From Chromatiales bacterium (GTDB lineage: Bacteria; Pseudomonadota; Gammaproteobacteria; CAMYNG01): 16,340 nt of DNA. The notes beneath the pieces are model-generated. The model was not told the DNA's origin. It saw only the letters and a list, made by a program, of their open reading frames with translations, and ran no database searches. A program made the position numbers and the translations under genes. The stretch covers positions 1 through 16,340 of the forward strand of contig JALSIK010000247.1 in assembly GCA_026990045.1 (NCBI GenBank). The letters are read 5' to 3'. Below are positions 6,478 through 15,221 of this stretch, one piece after another; within the stretch, counting starts at the first letter, position 1, and every line of letters starts with the position of its first letter.

Positions 6478-8286
6478 TCATTCCCGCAGTCCCAGCCAGC
6501 GCCGCCGCCGGGCCAGGCGCTCCGGCGCGGGGTCTTGCTGGAACTCCAGGTATACCGTATCCGCCGGCGGCGCGCCAAGCACCAGTTCCAGTTCCAGCAG
6601 CTCGTCGCGGCGGAAGGCGTGCAGGCGCAGCCGCTGCCCCGGGCGGCCGTGCGCCAGCCGCCGCTGCACGCCGTCCCCGGTGGCGCGGATGCCGTCCACC
6701 GCCAGCAGCAGGTCGCCCGCGGCCAGGCCGGCGGCGTGGGCCGGACCGCCCCAGGTCACCGTGGCCACGCGCAGGCCGCCGTCGCCGGGCTCCAGCCGCG
6801 CGCCCAGGTGGACGGGGGGCGGGTCCGCGGCGGGCCGGCCGCCCTTGTCGCCGGGGCCGGCGGCGGGGCGGAAGCGGACCGCCACGCCCACGTCCGCCAA
6901 AAGGTCGGCCAGCGGTACGTCGTCGGTGCCGTGGACGTGGCGGGCGAAGAAGTCGTCCAGCGGGGTGCCGGCCAGCTCCGAGGCCAGGGCCTCGACGGCG
7001 TCCTCGGGCACGCCGGTCTCCGCCCGGCCGTAGTCCTGCCACAGGCGGCGCATGAGGTCGTCGAGGCCGGCGGCGTCCCGGCTCGCGCGGCGCAGGGTGA
7101 GGTCCAGGGCCAGGGCCACCAGGGCGCCCTTGGCGTAGTAGCTGACGATGGCGTTGGGGGCGTTCTCGTCCTGCTTGTAGAACCGGGTCCAGGCGTCGAA
7201 GCTGGACTCGGCGACGCTCTGCAGGCGGCGGCCGGGCCCGCGCCAGACCCGGGTGGCGGTGCGGCCCAGCAGCTCCAGGTAGGACTCGGGCGCGATGACC
7301 CCGCTGCGGGCCAGGGCCAGGTCGTCGTAGTACGAGGTGATGCCCTCGAAGGCCCACAGCAGCCGGGTGTGCACCTCGCGGGTGAGATCGCAGGGCACGA
7401 ATGCCGCCGGGCGGATGCGCTTGACGTTCCACAGGTGGAAGTACTCGTGGGAGCACAGGCCCAGCAGGTTGCGGTAGCCCTCGTCCACCGGGGCCTCCGG
7501 GCCCGGCGGCAGCTCGTCGCGGCGGCACAGCAGGCTGCAGCTCGACCGGTGTTCCAGCCCGCCGTAGCCCTCGCCCACGGCGGTGACCAGGAACAGGTAG
7601 CGCTCCATCTCCGGCAGCCCGCCGAACAGGTCCGCGTGCACGCGGCAGATGCGCTCCAGGTCGGCGGCCAGCCGCCCGAGATGGGCGTGATGGCGGCCGG
7701 TGACCGCCACGTGGTGGGGGGTGCCGGCCACGCTGAAGTCCACGAGGTCGAAGGTGCCCATCTCCACCGGGTGATCGATGAGCTCGTGGTAGGAGGCGGC
7801 GGCGTAGTCGCCGAAGGCCCACGGCGGCGTGCCCGCCGTGCGGGGCAGGGTGGTGGCCACGCGCCAGTGGTCCAGGCCCGGCGGCGGGTGCAGGGTGACG
7901 GCGCAGGGGTCCTGCTCGCGCCCGGCGGCGGCCAGGAACAGGCACGGGCCGTTGAAGTAGGCGTGGGTCTGGTCGAAGTGGGCCCCGCGCACCGACAGGT
8001 CCCAGGCGTAGACCTGGTAGCGCACCTCCAGCGCGCCGCGGGCGGGGGCGCAGCGCCAGGTCTGCTTGTCCAGCTTCGCCACCGGCAGCGGGCCCTGGTC
8101 GTCACGGGCCTCCAGGGTCACCACGTGGCGGGCGAAGTCGCGGATCATGTAGCTGCCGGGGATCCAGGCCGGCATCCACAGGCGCTGGCCCGCGGGGTCG
8201 GGCGCCGCCACGCGCAGCGTGACCTGGAACAGGTGGGCCCCGGGGTCCGCCGGGACCACGGTGTAGTGGACCGCGGGTGCGGTCAC
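6478..8286 (-). CDS. M61 (glycyl aminopeptidase) family metallopeptidase with PDZ domain, 602 aa
   Basis: This is a zinc metallopeptidase. Features in order: an N-terminal beta-rich domain with WMPAWIPGSYMIRD (37-50) typical of M61; the conserved GYGGLEHRSS (240-249); the gluzincin zinc site HEYFH at 280-284 followed by LWNVKRIRP; the third ligand E314 in LLWAFEGITSYYDD; and a PDZ domain at about 475-560. All expected catalytic residues are present and the length is normal for the family. No signal peptide is visible at the chosen start. The start is GTG 8286, which overlaps the upstream stop as GTGA (8283-8286) and gives the M61 N-terminus; a frame open to 10068 runs through unrelated genes and is not one protein. 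Only a weak GGCGG-type ribosome site is present, consistent with coupling. Its natural substrate is unknown; the neighbouring exported secretin-like gene gives no clear pathway. Confidence 0.92.
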   Translation of the reverse strand: MTAPAVHYTVVPADPGAHLFQVTLRVAAPDPAGQRLWMPAWIPGSYMIRDFARHVVTLEARDDQGPLPVAKLDKQTWRCAPARGALEVRYQVYAWDLSVRGAHFDQTHAYFNGPCLFLAAAGREQDPCAVTLHPPPGLDHWRVATTLPRTAGTPPWAFGDYAAASYHELIDHPVEMGTFDLVDFSVAGTPHHVAVTGRHHAHLGRLAADLERICRVHADLFGGLPEMERYLFLVTAVGEGYGGLEHRSSCSLLCRRDELPPGPEAPVDEGYRNLLGLCSHEYFHLWNVKRIRPAAFVPCDLTREVHTRLLWAFEGITSYYDDLALARSGVIAPESYLELLGRTATRVWRGPGRRLQSVAESSFDAWTRFYKQDENAPNAIVSYYAKGALVALALDLTLRRASRDAAGLDDLMRRLWQDYGRAETGVPEDAVEALASELAGTPLDDFFARHVHGTDDVPLADLLADVGVAVRFRPAAGPGDKGGRPAADPPPVHLGARLEPGDGGLRVATVTWGGPAHAAGLAAGDLLLAVDGIRATGDGVQRRLAHGRPGQRLRLHAFRRDELLELELVLGAPPADTVYLEFQQDPAPERLARRRRWLGLRE

Positions 8287-9161
8287 GGCGCCGCCGGCTC
8301 GGGCTGGAGTCCCTCGGGTGTCCCCGCGGGCAGCGGTGCCCCCGGCGCCGGCGGCGGAGCGGGGGGCGTGTCCCCGGGGCCGGGCGCGCCGGTGCCCGGT
8401 TCCTCCCGCCGGGCGGGGACCCCCGCCGGCGCCAGGTCCACCTTGATGGCCATGAGCCGGGCCAGGCCGGAGCGGTCCGCGGTGGAGCGTACCCGGTCGC
8501 CGGCGGCCTCGGCGGTGCCGGCGAGGCTGAGCCAGGCGCCCAGCGGGCCGCGGATCACCGTCTCGGTGCTGGTGACGCCGCCCGCGGGCGGGCTGTCCGG
8601 CCCGCCGCTCACGTGCTGGGCCCGCACCTTCAGGATCACGGTGTCGCCGTCGAGCACCGGCAGCACCTCGAAGCCGGCGGACAGTCCCTGGTAGATGATG
8701 CGCTCGGCGATGGTGCCGCGGGCGGTGGTGTAGCGCTCGCGCACCGGGTAGCGGGTGGCCACCTTGACCGTGGCCCACTGGCCCTCCACCGTGTCCACGT
8801 AGTAGGTGCGCGGGCGGCCGTGGCGCGGGGCGGTGGACAGCAGCCGGCCCCGCTGCCGGGCGGCCTCGACGATGCGCGGGTCCATGGTGACGGAGATGCG
8901 CAGCATCTGGTCGCCGGCGTCGATCTCCCTGAGCATCTGCCGGATCTGCTCCAGGTTCTCGGGCGTGGTCTTGACGAACAGCTCCTGGCCGTCGGGCAGC
9001 AGCACGCCCTCCTCGTCCAGCAAGGGCGCCAGCAGCACCACCGCTTCCTCGGCGGTGCGGTGCCGGAGGGTGAAGGTCTCGGTCTCCATGAGCTGGGCGG
9101 CGGCGGGGGCGGCCGCGGCCAGCAGCAGGCACAGGACGATGGGGCGGAGGAATGACGGCAT
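8283..9161 (-). CDS. Exported small secretin-like protein (secretin N-domain plus partial secretin core), 292 aa
   Basis: Residues 1-23 form a classic signal peptide (LRPIVLCLLLAAAAPAAAQ) with cleavage near AAA-Q. Residues 28-82 resemble a secretin N1-type domain: TFTLRHRTAEEAVVLLAPLL, a short GVLLPDGQELFVKTTPE turn, then an amphipathic helix ending in REIDA. Residues 120-187 (VDTVEGQWATVKVATRYPV then FEVLPVLDGDTVILKVRAQHVS) resemble the beta-rich core of secretin outer-membrane pores. The protein is far shorter than GspD/PilQ-type secretins and ends in a Pro/Gly-rich tail (about 250-292). No secretion-system genes are nearby. ATG 9161 follows TAGGA, in which the upstream stop and the Shine-Dalgarno overlap; the downstream M61 gene overlaps by 4 bp. 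A periplasmic or outer-membrane location is inferred. The function is unknown; secretin resemblance is by motif reading only. Confidence 0.75.
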   Translation of the reverse strand: MPSFLRPIVLCLLLAAAAPAAAQLMETETFTLRHRTAEEAVVLLAPLLDEEGVLLPDGQELFVKTTPENLEQIRQMLREIDAGDQMLRISVTMDPRIVEAARQRGRLLSTAPRHGRPRTYYVDTVEGQWATVKVATRYPVRERYTTARGTIAERIIYQGLSAGFEVLPVLDGDTVILKVRAQHVSGGPDSPPAGGVTSTETVIRGPLGAWLSLAGTAEAAGDRVRSTADRSGLARLMAIKVDLAPAGVPARREEPGTGAPGPGDTPPAPPPAPGAPLPAGTPEGLQPEPAAP

Positions 9162-9169
9162 GGTCGGTC

Positions 9170-9676
9170 CTACAGGTGGAGACGGCGCAGCTCCGCCGAG
9201 GGCCGGCTGTGTTCCCAGACCTCGTCGAACTCGTCCACCAGCTCGCGCGCGCGCAGCACGTCGTTGAAGTTGATGACGGCCTGGTAGCGGTCACCCTGCT
9301 CGCGGTAGCAGTAGCCGCGGCCGTCGGCCACCAGGTAGGCGTGGGTGCAGTGGCGGTAGTCCTCGTGCACCAGGCGGATGTGCACGAAGGAGCTGAGCCG
9401 GCGCGACAGCTCCACCAGGCGGTGGCCATGGCGCACCACGGGGTTGTCGTCCATGAGCAGGATGCGGATGCGGGCGCGGCGGCCGTTGCAGGCCAGGCGC
9501 GCGCAGGCGTCGGCGAACCCGGGCGTGTCGTACAGGCGCGGGTCCAGGTCGCGGGTGAAGATCTCCAGCGTCTGCCCGGCCTGGCCGGCCAGGGCCAGCG
9601 TGGCGCCGCCCACGGCCTCGATGCCCTCCAGCTCCTGCTCGCTCTCGCTGACGCCCAGCACGTATTGGTCGAACAT
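9170..9676 (-). CDS. DUF7931-like conserved protein with degenerate phospholipase-D-like fold, 168 aa
   Basis: I do not recognise a function. Residues 37-47 (TLEIFTRDLDP) and 68-77 (ARIRILLMDD) are alternating beta strands, followed by a helix (RLVELSRRL) and the stretch HAYLVADGRGYCYREQ (112-127), then INFNDVLRARELVDEFDEVWEHS (135-157). This order resembles the second half of a phospholipase-D/HKD domain, but the lysine of HxK is missing, so catalysis of that kind is unlikely. ATG 9676 is preferred, with GGGA about 5 bp upstream; a GTG at 9712 would add 12 residues with no clear ribosome site. It lies 58 bp after the GNAT gene and ends 8 bp before the secretin-like gene. The DUF7931 label is from memory of the family; the fold reading is inference. 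Confidence 0.75.
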   Translation of the reverse strand: MFDQYVLGVSESEQELEGIEAVGGATLALAGQAGQTLEIFTRDLDPRLYDTPGFADACARLACNGRRARIRILLMDDNPVVRHGHRLVELSRRLSSFVHIRLVHEDYRHCTHAYLVADGRGYCYREQGDRYQAVINFNDVLRARELVDEFDEVWEHSRPSAELRRLHL

Positions 9677-9715
9677 GTCCCTGCTTCCCGCGGCACCGGG
9701 TGCGCCGCGCACACC

Positions 9716-9721
9716 ATTCTA
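9716..9721 (-). promoter_or_regulatory. Possible -10 box (TAGAAT) upstream of the DUF7931-like gene
   Basis: TAGAAT inside CCTATAGAATGG is an AT-rich island in an otherwise GC-rich 58-bp gap between the GNAT and DUF7931-like genes. It differs from TATAAT at one base. No acceptable -35 was found 16-18 bp upstream, so it is only a weak hint of an internal promoter for the lower part of the cluster. Confidence 0.2.
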
Positions 9722-9734
9722 TAGGGGCGCCGGT

Positions 9735-10184
9735 TCAGGTGCCAGCGGCGGGGGCCAGGCGCAGGACCATGCGCCGGTGGGGGATGCCGGCCTCCTCGTA
9801 CACCGGGCCCTCGGCGGTGAAGCCGCGGCGGGCGTAGAAGGGCACGGCCGCCGCCTGGGCCGAGAGCGTCACCTGCTCCAGGCCCCGCTCGCGCGCCGCC
9901 GCCAGCAGGGCATCGAGCATGGCGCTGCCGGCGCCGCGCCCGCGCCAGGGCGCCAGCACCGCCATGCGGCCGAGGCGCCCGTCGGGCAGCAGGCGGCCGG
10001 TGCCCACCACCTCGCCGCCGGACGTCACCGCGATGACATGCACCGCCTCGTGGTCGCGCCCGTCCCACTCCAGCGCCAGGGGCACACCCTGTTCGGCCAC
10101 GAACACCGCCTCGCGCACGGCGGCGATGTCCGCGTGGGCCTCGTCGAAACGCACGCGGCGGACGGTGAATCCGGTCGTGGTCAT
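9735..10184 (-). CDS. GNAT family N-acetyltransferase, ElaA-like, 149 aa
   Basis: It probably transfers an acetyl group from acetyl-CoA to an amine; the acceptor is unknown. The GNAT acetyl-CoA motif is visible as RMAVLAPWRGRGAGSAML (73-90), where RGRGAG is the pyrophosphate loop. The C-terminal half has the usual LSAQAAAVPFYARRGF (107-122) and EEAGIPHRRM (130-139), a pattern shared with ElaA-like and many single-domain GNATs. The N-terminus (VRRVRFDEAHADIAAVREAVFVAEQGVP) also fits this class. ATG 10184 has GGAG about 6 bp upstream. It follows purB by 43 bp and may be read through from it. Residues are all consistent with an active enzyme. GNAT substrates cannot be predicted from sequence alone. 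Confidence 0.88.
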   Translation of the reverse strand: MTTTGFTVRRVRFDEAHADIAAVREAVFVAEQGVPLALEWDGRDHEAVHVIAVTSGGEVVGTGRLLPDGRLGRMAVLAPWRGRGAGSAMLDALLAAARERGLEQVTLSAQAAAVPFYARRGFTAEGPVYEEAGIPHRRMVLRLAPAAGT

Positions 10185-10201
10185 GGCGTCTCCGGTGCAG
10201 G

Positions 10202-10221
10202 GTCGCCGCCCGGCGGGCGAC
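10202..10221 (-). other. Small inverted repeat between purB and the GNAT gene
   Basis: GTCGCC and GGCGAC flank an 8-nt GC loop, 7 bp after the purB stop on the minus strand. No T-rich tract follows, and the next gene's ribosome site is only about 10 bp further. It may be a weak attenuator, or chance in GC-rich sequence. Confidence 0.25.
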
Positions 10222-10227
10222 GGGACC

Positions 10228-11595
10228 TCAGATGGCGCGGGCCTGGTCGGCGGCGTTGCCGGTGTAGGCCGCGGGGGTCAGGGCCTTGAGCCGCTGCCTG
10301 GCCTCGTCCGGGATCTCCAGGCCGTCGATGAACTCGCGCAGGGCCGCGGCGTCGATGCGCCGGCCGCGGGTGAGCGCCTTGAGCTTTTCGTAGGGCTGTT
10401 CCACGCCGTAGCGCCGCATCACCGTCTGGATGGCCTCGGCCAGCACCTCCCAGTTGTCCTCCAGGTCTGCCGCCAGGCGCTCGCGGTCCACCTCCAGCTT
10501 GGACAGGCCGCGTAGGGTGGAGGCCAGGGCGATGACGGTGTAGGCCACGCCCGAGCCCACGTTGCGCAGCACGGTGGAGTCGGACAGGTCCCGCTGCAGG
10601 CGCGAGACCGGCAGCTTCGCCGCCAGGTGGTCGAACACGGCGTTGGCCAGGCCCAGGTTGCCCTCGGAGTTCTCGAAGTCGATGGGGTTGACCTTGTGCG
10701 GCATGGTGGAGGAGCCCACCTCGCCGGCCACGGTCTTCTGCCGGAAGTAGCCCAGCGAGATGTAGAGCCAGATGTCGCGGTCCAGGTCCAGCACCACGTT
10801 GTTGAAGCGCATGAGGGCATGGAACAGCTCGGCCATGTAGTCGTGGGGCTCGATCTGCACCGTGTACGGGTTCCACTCCAGGCCCAGCGACTCCACGAAG
10901 CGGCGCGCCAGGGCCGGCCAGTCCACCTCGGGATAGGCCGCCATGTGCGCGTTGTAGTTGCCCACCGCGCCGTTGATCTTGCCCAGCATGGGCACCGCCG
11001 CCACCTGCTCGCGCTGGCGCCGCAGGCGGTGGACCACGTTGGCGATCTCCTTGCCCACGGTGGTGGGCGAGGCCGGCTGGCCGTGGGTGCGCGACAGCAT
11101 GGGGACCGCGGCGTGGTCACGCGCCATGCGCACCAGCACGTCGATGAGCTCGTCCATGAGCGGCAGCAGGGCCTGGGCGCGGCCCTCGCGCAGCATGAGC
11201 GCGTAGGCCAGGTTGTTGATGTCCTCGGAGGTGCAGGCGAAGTGGAAGAACTCGGCCGCCCGCTCCAGCTCGGCGTTGCCCGTGATCTTCTCCTTGAGGA
11301 AGTACTCCACCGCCTTGACGTCGTGGTTGGTGGTGCGCTCGATGTTCTTCACCCGCTGCGCATCGGCCTCGGTGAAGCGTTCCACGATGTGCTCCAGCAC
11401 CTCGCGCGCGTGGGCCGAGAAGGGCGGCAGCTCGGCGATACCCGGTTCCTCGGCCAGGGCCAGGAGCCAGCGCACCTCCACCAGCACCCGGTGGCGGATG
11501 AGGCCGTACTCGCTGAAGATGGCGCGCAGGTCCTCGGTGCGCCCGGCGTAGCGGCCGTCGAGGGGCGACACGGCGGTGAGCGGGGAGAGGTCCAT
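10228..11595 (-). CDS. purB: Adenylosuccinate lyase, 455 aa
   Basis: PurB splits SAICAR to AICAR plus fumarate and adenylosuccinate to AMP plus fumarate in purine synthesis. The sequence follows E. coli PurB closely along its whole length (MDLSPLTAVSPLDGRY at the start). The signature GSSTMPHKVNPIDFENSEGN occupies about 294-313, with catalytic S295, and the general acid is H171 in SRTHGQPAS; both residue numbers match E. coli when ATG 11595 is used, which is why I chose that start over the upstream GTG 11616. Neither start has a strong Shine-Dalgarno. In E. coli purB follows mnmA-hflD; here acnA lies between hflD and purB. A 43-bp gap separates it from the GNAT gene. Confidence 0.97.
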   Translation of the reverse strand: MDLSPLTAVSPLDGRYAGRTEDLRAIFSEYGLIRHRVLVEVRWLLALAEEPGIAELPPFSAHAREVLEHIVERFTEADAQRVKNIERTTNHDVKAVEYFLKEKITGNAELERAAEFFHFACTSEDINNLAYALMLREGRAQALLPLMDELIDVLVRMARDHAAVPMLSRTHGQPASPTTVGKEIANVVHRLRRQREQVAAVPMLGKINGAVGNYNAHMAAYPEVDWPALARRFVESLGLEWNPYTVQIEPHDYMAELFHALMRFNNVVLDLDRDIWLYISLGYFRQKTVAGEVGSSTMPHKVNPIDFENSEGNLGLANAVFDHLAAKLPVSRLQRDLSDSTVLRNVGSGVAYTVIALASTLRGLSKLEVDRERLAADLEDNWEVLAEAIQTVMRRYGVEQPYEKLKALTRGRRIDAAALREFIDGLEIPDEARQRLKALTPAAYTGNAADQARAI

Positions 11596-11631
11596 GGGCG
11601 TGGGATCATACTCCACGCCGGCGGCGGGTAA

Positions 11632-11656
11632 CAGATGTCAGACATCAGATGTCAGA
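11632..11656. repeat. Interlocked palindromes (GATGTC-A-GACATC and GACATC-A-GATGTC) upstream of purB
   Basis: CAGATGTCAGA occurs twice as a direct repeat (11632-11642 and 11646-11656). Between them GATGTC/GACATC alternate so that two perfect 6-bp palindromes with a 1-nt centre overlap (11634-11646 and 11641-11653). The tract is AT-richer than its surroundings and lies about 37 bp before the purB start, so it may be an operator or a dispersed intergenic repeat. Confidence 0.7.
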
Positions 11657-11679
11657 GGCCGGAACGCAGGGTGCGTCAA

Positions 11680-11756
11680 GCGCAGCCGCCGCGCCGTTCC
11701 GCCCGGTGCGTTCGCGGGGCGGACGCGCCCTACGCCCCCGCCGCGAGCTGTTCCAG
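11680..11756 (-). repeat. Distal copy of a 77-bp direct repeat; contains a relic acnA 3' end
   Basis: It matches 11775-11851 at 74 of 77 positions (differences at 11722, 11730 and 11735). Read on the minus strand it begins with a copy of the last eight acnA codons and stop (LEQLAAGA, TAG instead of LEQLAAGT, TAA). It has no start of its own and is offset 95 bp, so it is out of frame with acnA. Its hairpin (11708-11726) has one mismatch. Confidence 0.9.
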
Positions 11757-11774
11757 GCCGCGCAGCGTGTGACG

Positions 11775-11824
11775 GCGCAGCCGCCGCGCCGTTCCGCCCG
11801 GTGCGTTCGCGGGGCGAACGCGCC

Positions 11825-11851
<27 letters not shown>
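11775..11851 (-). repeat. acnA: Proximal copy of the 77-bp direct repeat, overlapping the acnA 3' end
   Basis: The first 27 bases on the minus strand are the final eight codons and TAA of acnA; the other 50 are the downstream flank. Just after the stop lies a perfect 8-bp hairpin GCGTTCGC-CCC-GCGAACGC (11803-11821). No U-tract follows, so it resembles a REP-like palindrome or mRNA 3'-stabilising structure more than an intrinsic terminator. Confidence 0.9.
11803..11821 (-). terminator. Perfect hairpin just after acnA; 3'-end structure or weak terminator
   Basis: An 8-bp stem with a 3-nt loop begins 3 bp after the acnA TAA. The following bases on the minus strand are CACCGGGCGG, without a T-run, so factor-independent termination is doubtful. 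Confidence 0.35.
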
Positions 11852-14488
<2,637 letters not shown>

Positions 14489-14535
14489 GGGGACTCCTTC
14501 TGCTTGCCGCCCGCAGGCGGGGCGCGAAGCGCGCG

Positions 14536-14541
14536 ATTATA
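14536..14541 (-). promoter_or_regulatory. Candidate -10 box TATAAT of the acnA promoter
   Basis: TATAAT is a perfect sigma-70 -10 hexamer in a strongly GC-rich stretch, 47 bp before ATG 14488. A start near 14529 would give a leader of about 40 nt with a small GCGCG-CTT-CGCGC hairpin and a CCGCC/GGCGG stem before the AAGGAG site. The -35 position (GC-only) does not match TTGACA, so an activator may be needed, or the match is chance. Confidence 0.45.
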
Positions 14542-14554
14542 CGCCAAACCGCGG

Positions 14555-14579
14555 CCGCCGGCCCCGGGGCGGCCGGCGG
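14555..14579 (-). terminator. Strong GC hairpin right after hflD; candidate terminator
   Basis: A perfect 9-bp stem CCGCCGGCC/GGCCGGCGG with a 7-nt loop begins at the base after the hflD TGA. Downstream on the minus strand is CCGCGGTTTGG, only a three-T run, so it is a weak intrinsic terminator at best. Its place between hflD and the acnA TATAAT box fits a transcription-unit boundary. Confidence 0.45.
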
Positions 14580-15221
14580 TCAGTGCAGGGTGGGGGTGGC
14601 GGGTTCCTCCAGCAGGGCGCGGGCGGCGGCCTCCATGCGCCCGCGCTGGAACACGATCTGCCAGCGGCGGCCGCCCACCTGGCGGTAGAGCACCGCGGCG
14701 CGGATGCCGCCCAGCAGCAGGGCGCGGATGAGGGCGGCGTTGTGGTCGTTCTCCAGGAACCGGGCCTCGCCGGTGACCATGATGCGGGGCAGCAGGGTGC
14801 TCACGGTGTCGGCGTAGAGCTGGCCCAGGGCGCCGACGATGGTGGGGTGCATGAGCTCGAAGTGGCGGCGCTGGTCGCGGATGCGGGCCAGGCCGCGGTC
14901 GATCTGCTCCAGCAGGGCAGGGCTCTTGGCCAGCTTGCGCTCCAGCACCAGCAGGCTGATGACGTAGCGGGCCAGCTCCAGGTCGCGCTTGCGCGGGTCC
15001 CCGCCCAGCTGCTCGGCCAGCACCTGCAGGCCCCGGCGCACGGGCACCACGCCGCCGAAGACGTCCTCGGTGGCCTGCGGGTTCTCCACGAACAGGCTCT
15101 CCAGGCAGGTCTCGGCGTCGGCCCGGTCCACTGCGCCGGTGCGGGCCACCTGGCGCACCAGGGCCGCGGCCTGGAACACTCCGGCCAGGGCCAGGGTGCG
15201 GTCGCGCACGCCGCCCTTCAT
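14580..15221 (-). CDS. hflD: HflD family protein (high frequency lysogenization protein homologue), 213 aa
   Basis: In E. coli HflD is a membrane-associated protein that binds the phage lambda CII activator; its normal cellular role is unclear. The length equals that of E. coli HflD (213). The family pattern is visible: LALAGVFQAAALVRQVARTG (10-29), ESLFVENPQATEDVFGG (41-57), RYVISLLVLERKL, and HPTIVGALGQLYADTVSTL followed by RIMVTGEARFLENDHNAALIRALLLGGIRAAVLYRQVGGRRW. It is mostly helical with no signal peptide or membrane span. Start ATG 15221 overlaps the mnmA TGA by ATGA (15218-15221), and mnmA-hflD adjacency is the known arrangement in E. coli and many relatives. A frame extending to 15434 overlaps mnmA and was not used. 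Confidence 0.93.
   Translation of the reverse strand: MKGGVRDRTLALAGVFQAAALVRQVARTGAVDRADAETCLESLFVENPQATEDVFGGVVPVRRGLQVLAEQLGGDPRKRDLELARYVISLLVLERKLAKSPALLEQIDRGLARIRDQRRHFELMHPTIVGALGQLYADTVSTLLPRIMVTGEARFLENDHNAALIRALLLGGIRAAVLYRQVGGRRWQIVFQRGRMEAAARALLEEPATPTLH

Larger units (their letters stand above)
11596..11824 (-). promoter_or_regulatory. acnA-purB intergenic region (229 bp)
   Basis: No gene lies here. On the minus strand, after the acnA stop, the region contains the downstream part of one 77-bp repeat copy, an 18-bp spacer, the whole second copy, a tract with GGAACG/CGTTCC inverted sequence (11661-11700), and then the interlocked GATGTC/GACATC palindromes (11632-11656). TATGAT (11605-11610) sits 9 bp before ATG 11595 and would be a near-consensus -10 giving an almost leaderless purB mRNA, but no good -35 pairs with it. 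The region therefore probably combines the acnA 3' end with a purB promoter of unknown form. Confidence 0.5.

Noticed and set aside
6478..10068. 1196-codon minus-strand frame suggesting a giant M61 fusion
   Set aside because: Only the part from GTG 8286 resembles M61; upstream it crosses the secretin-like, DUF7931-like and GNAT genes in a different frame as Arg/Pro-rich noise.
10202..10221. Hairpin after purB considered as an intrinsic terminator
   Set aside because: Stem is only 6 bp with an 8-nt loop and no T-tract, and the next gene begins shortly after; kept only as a low-confidence inverted repeat.
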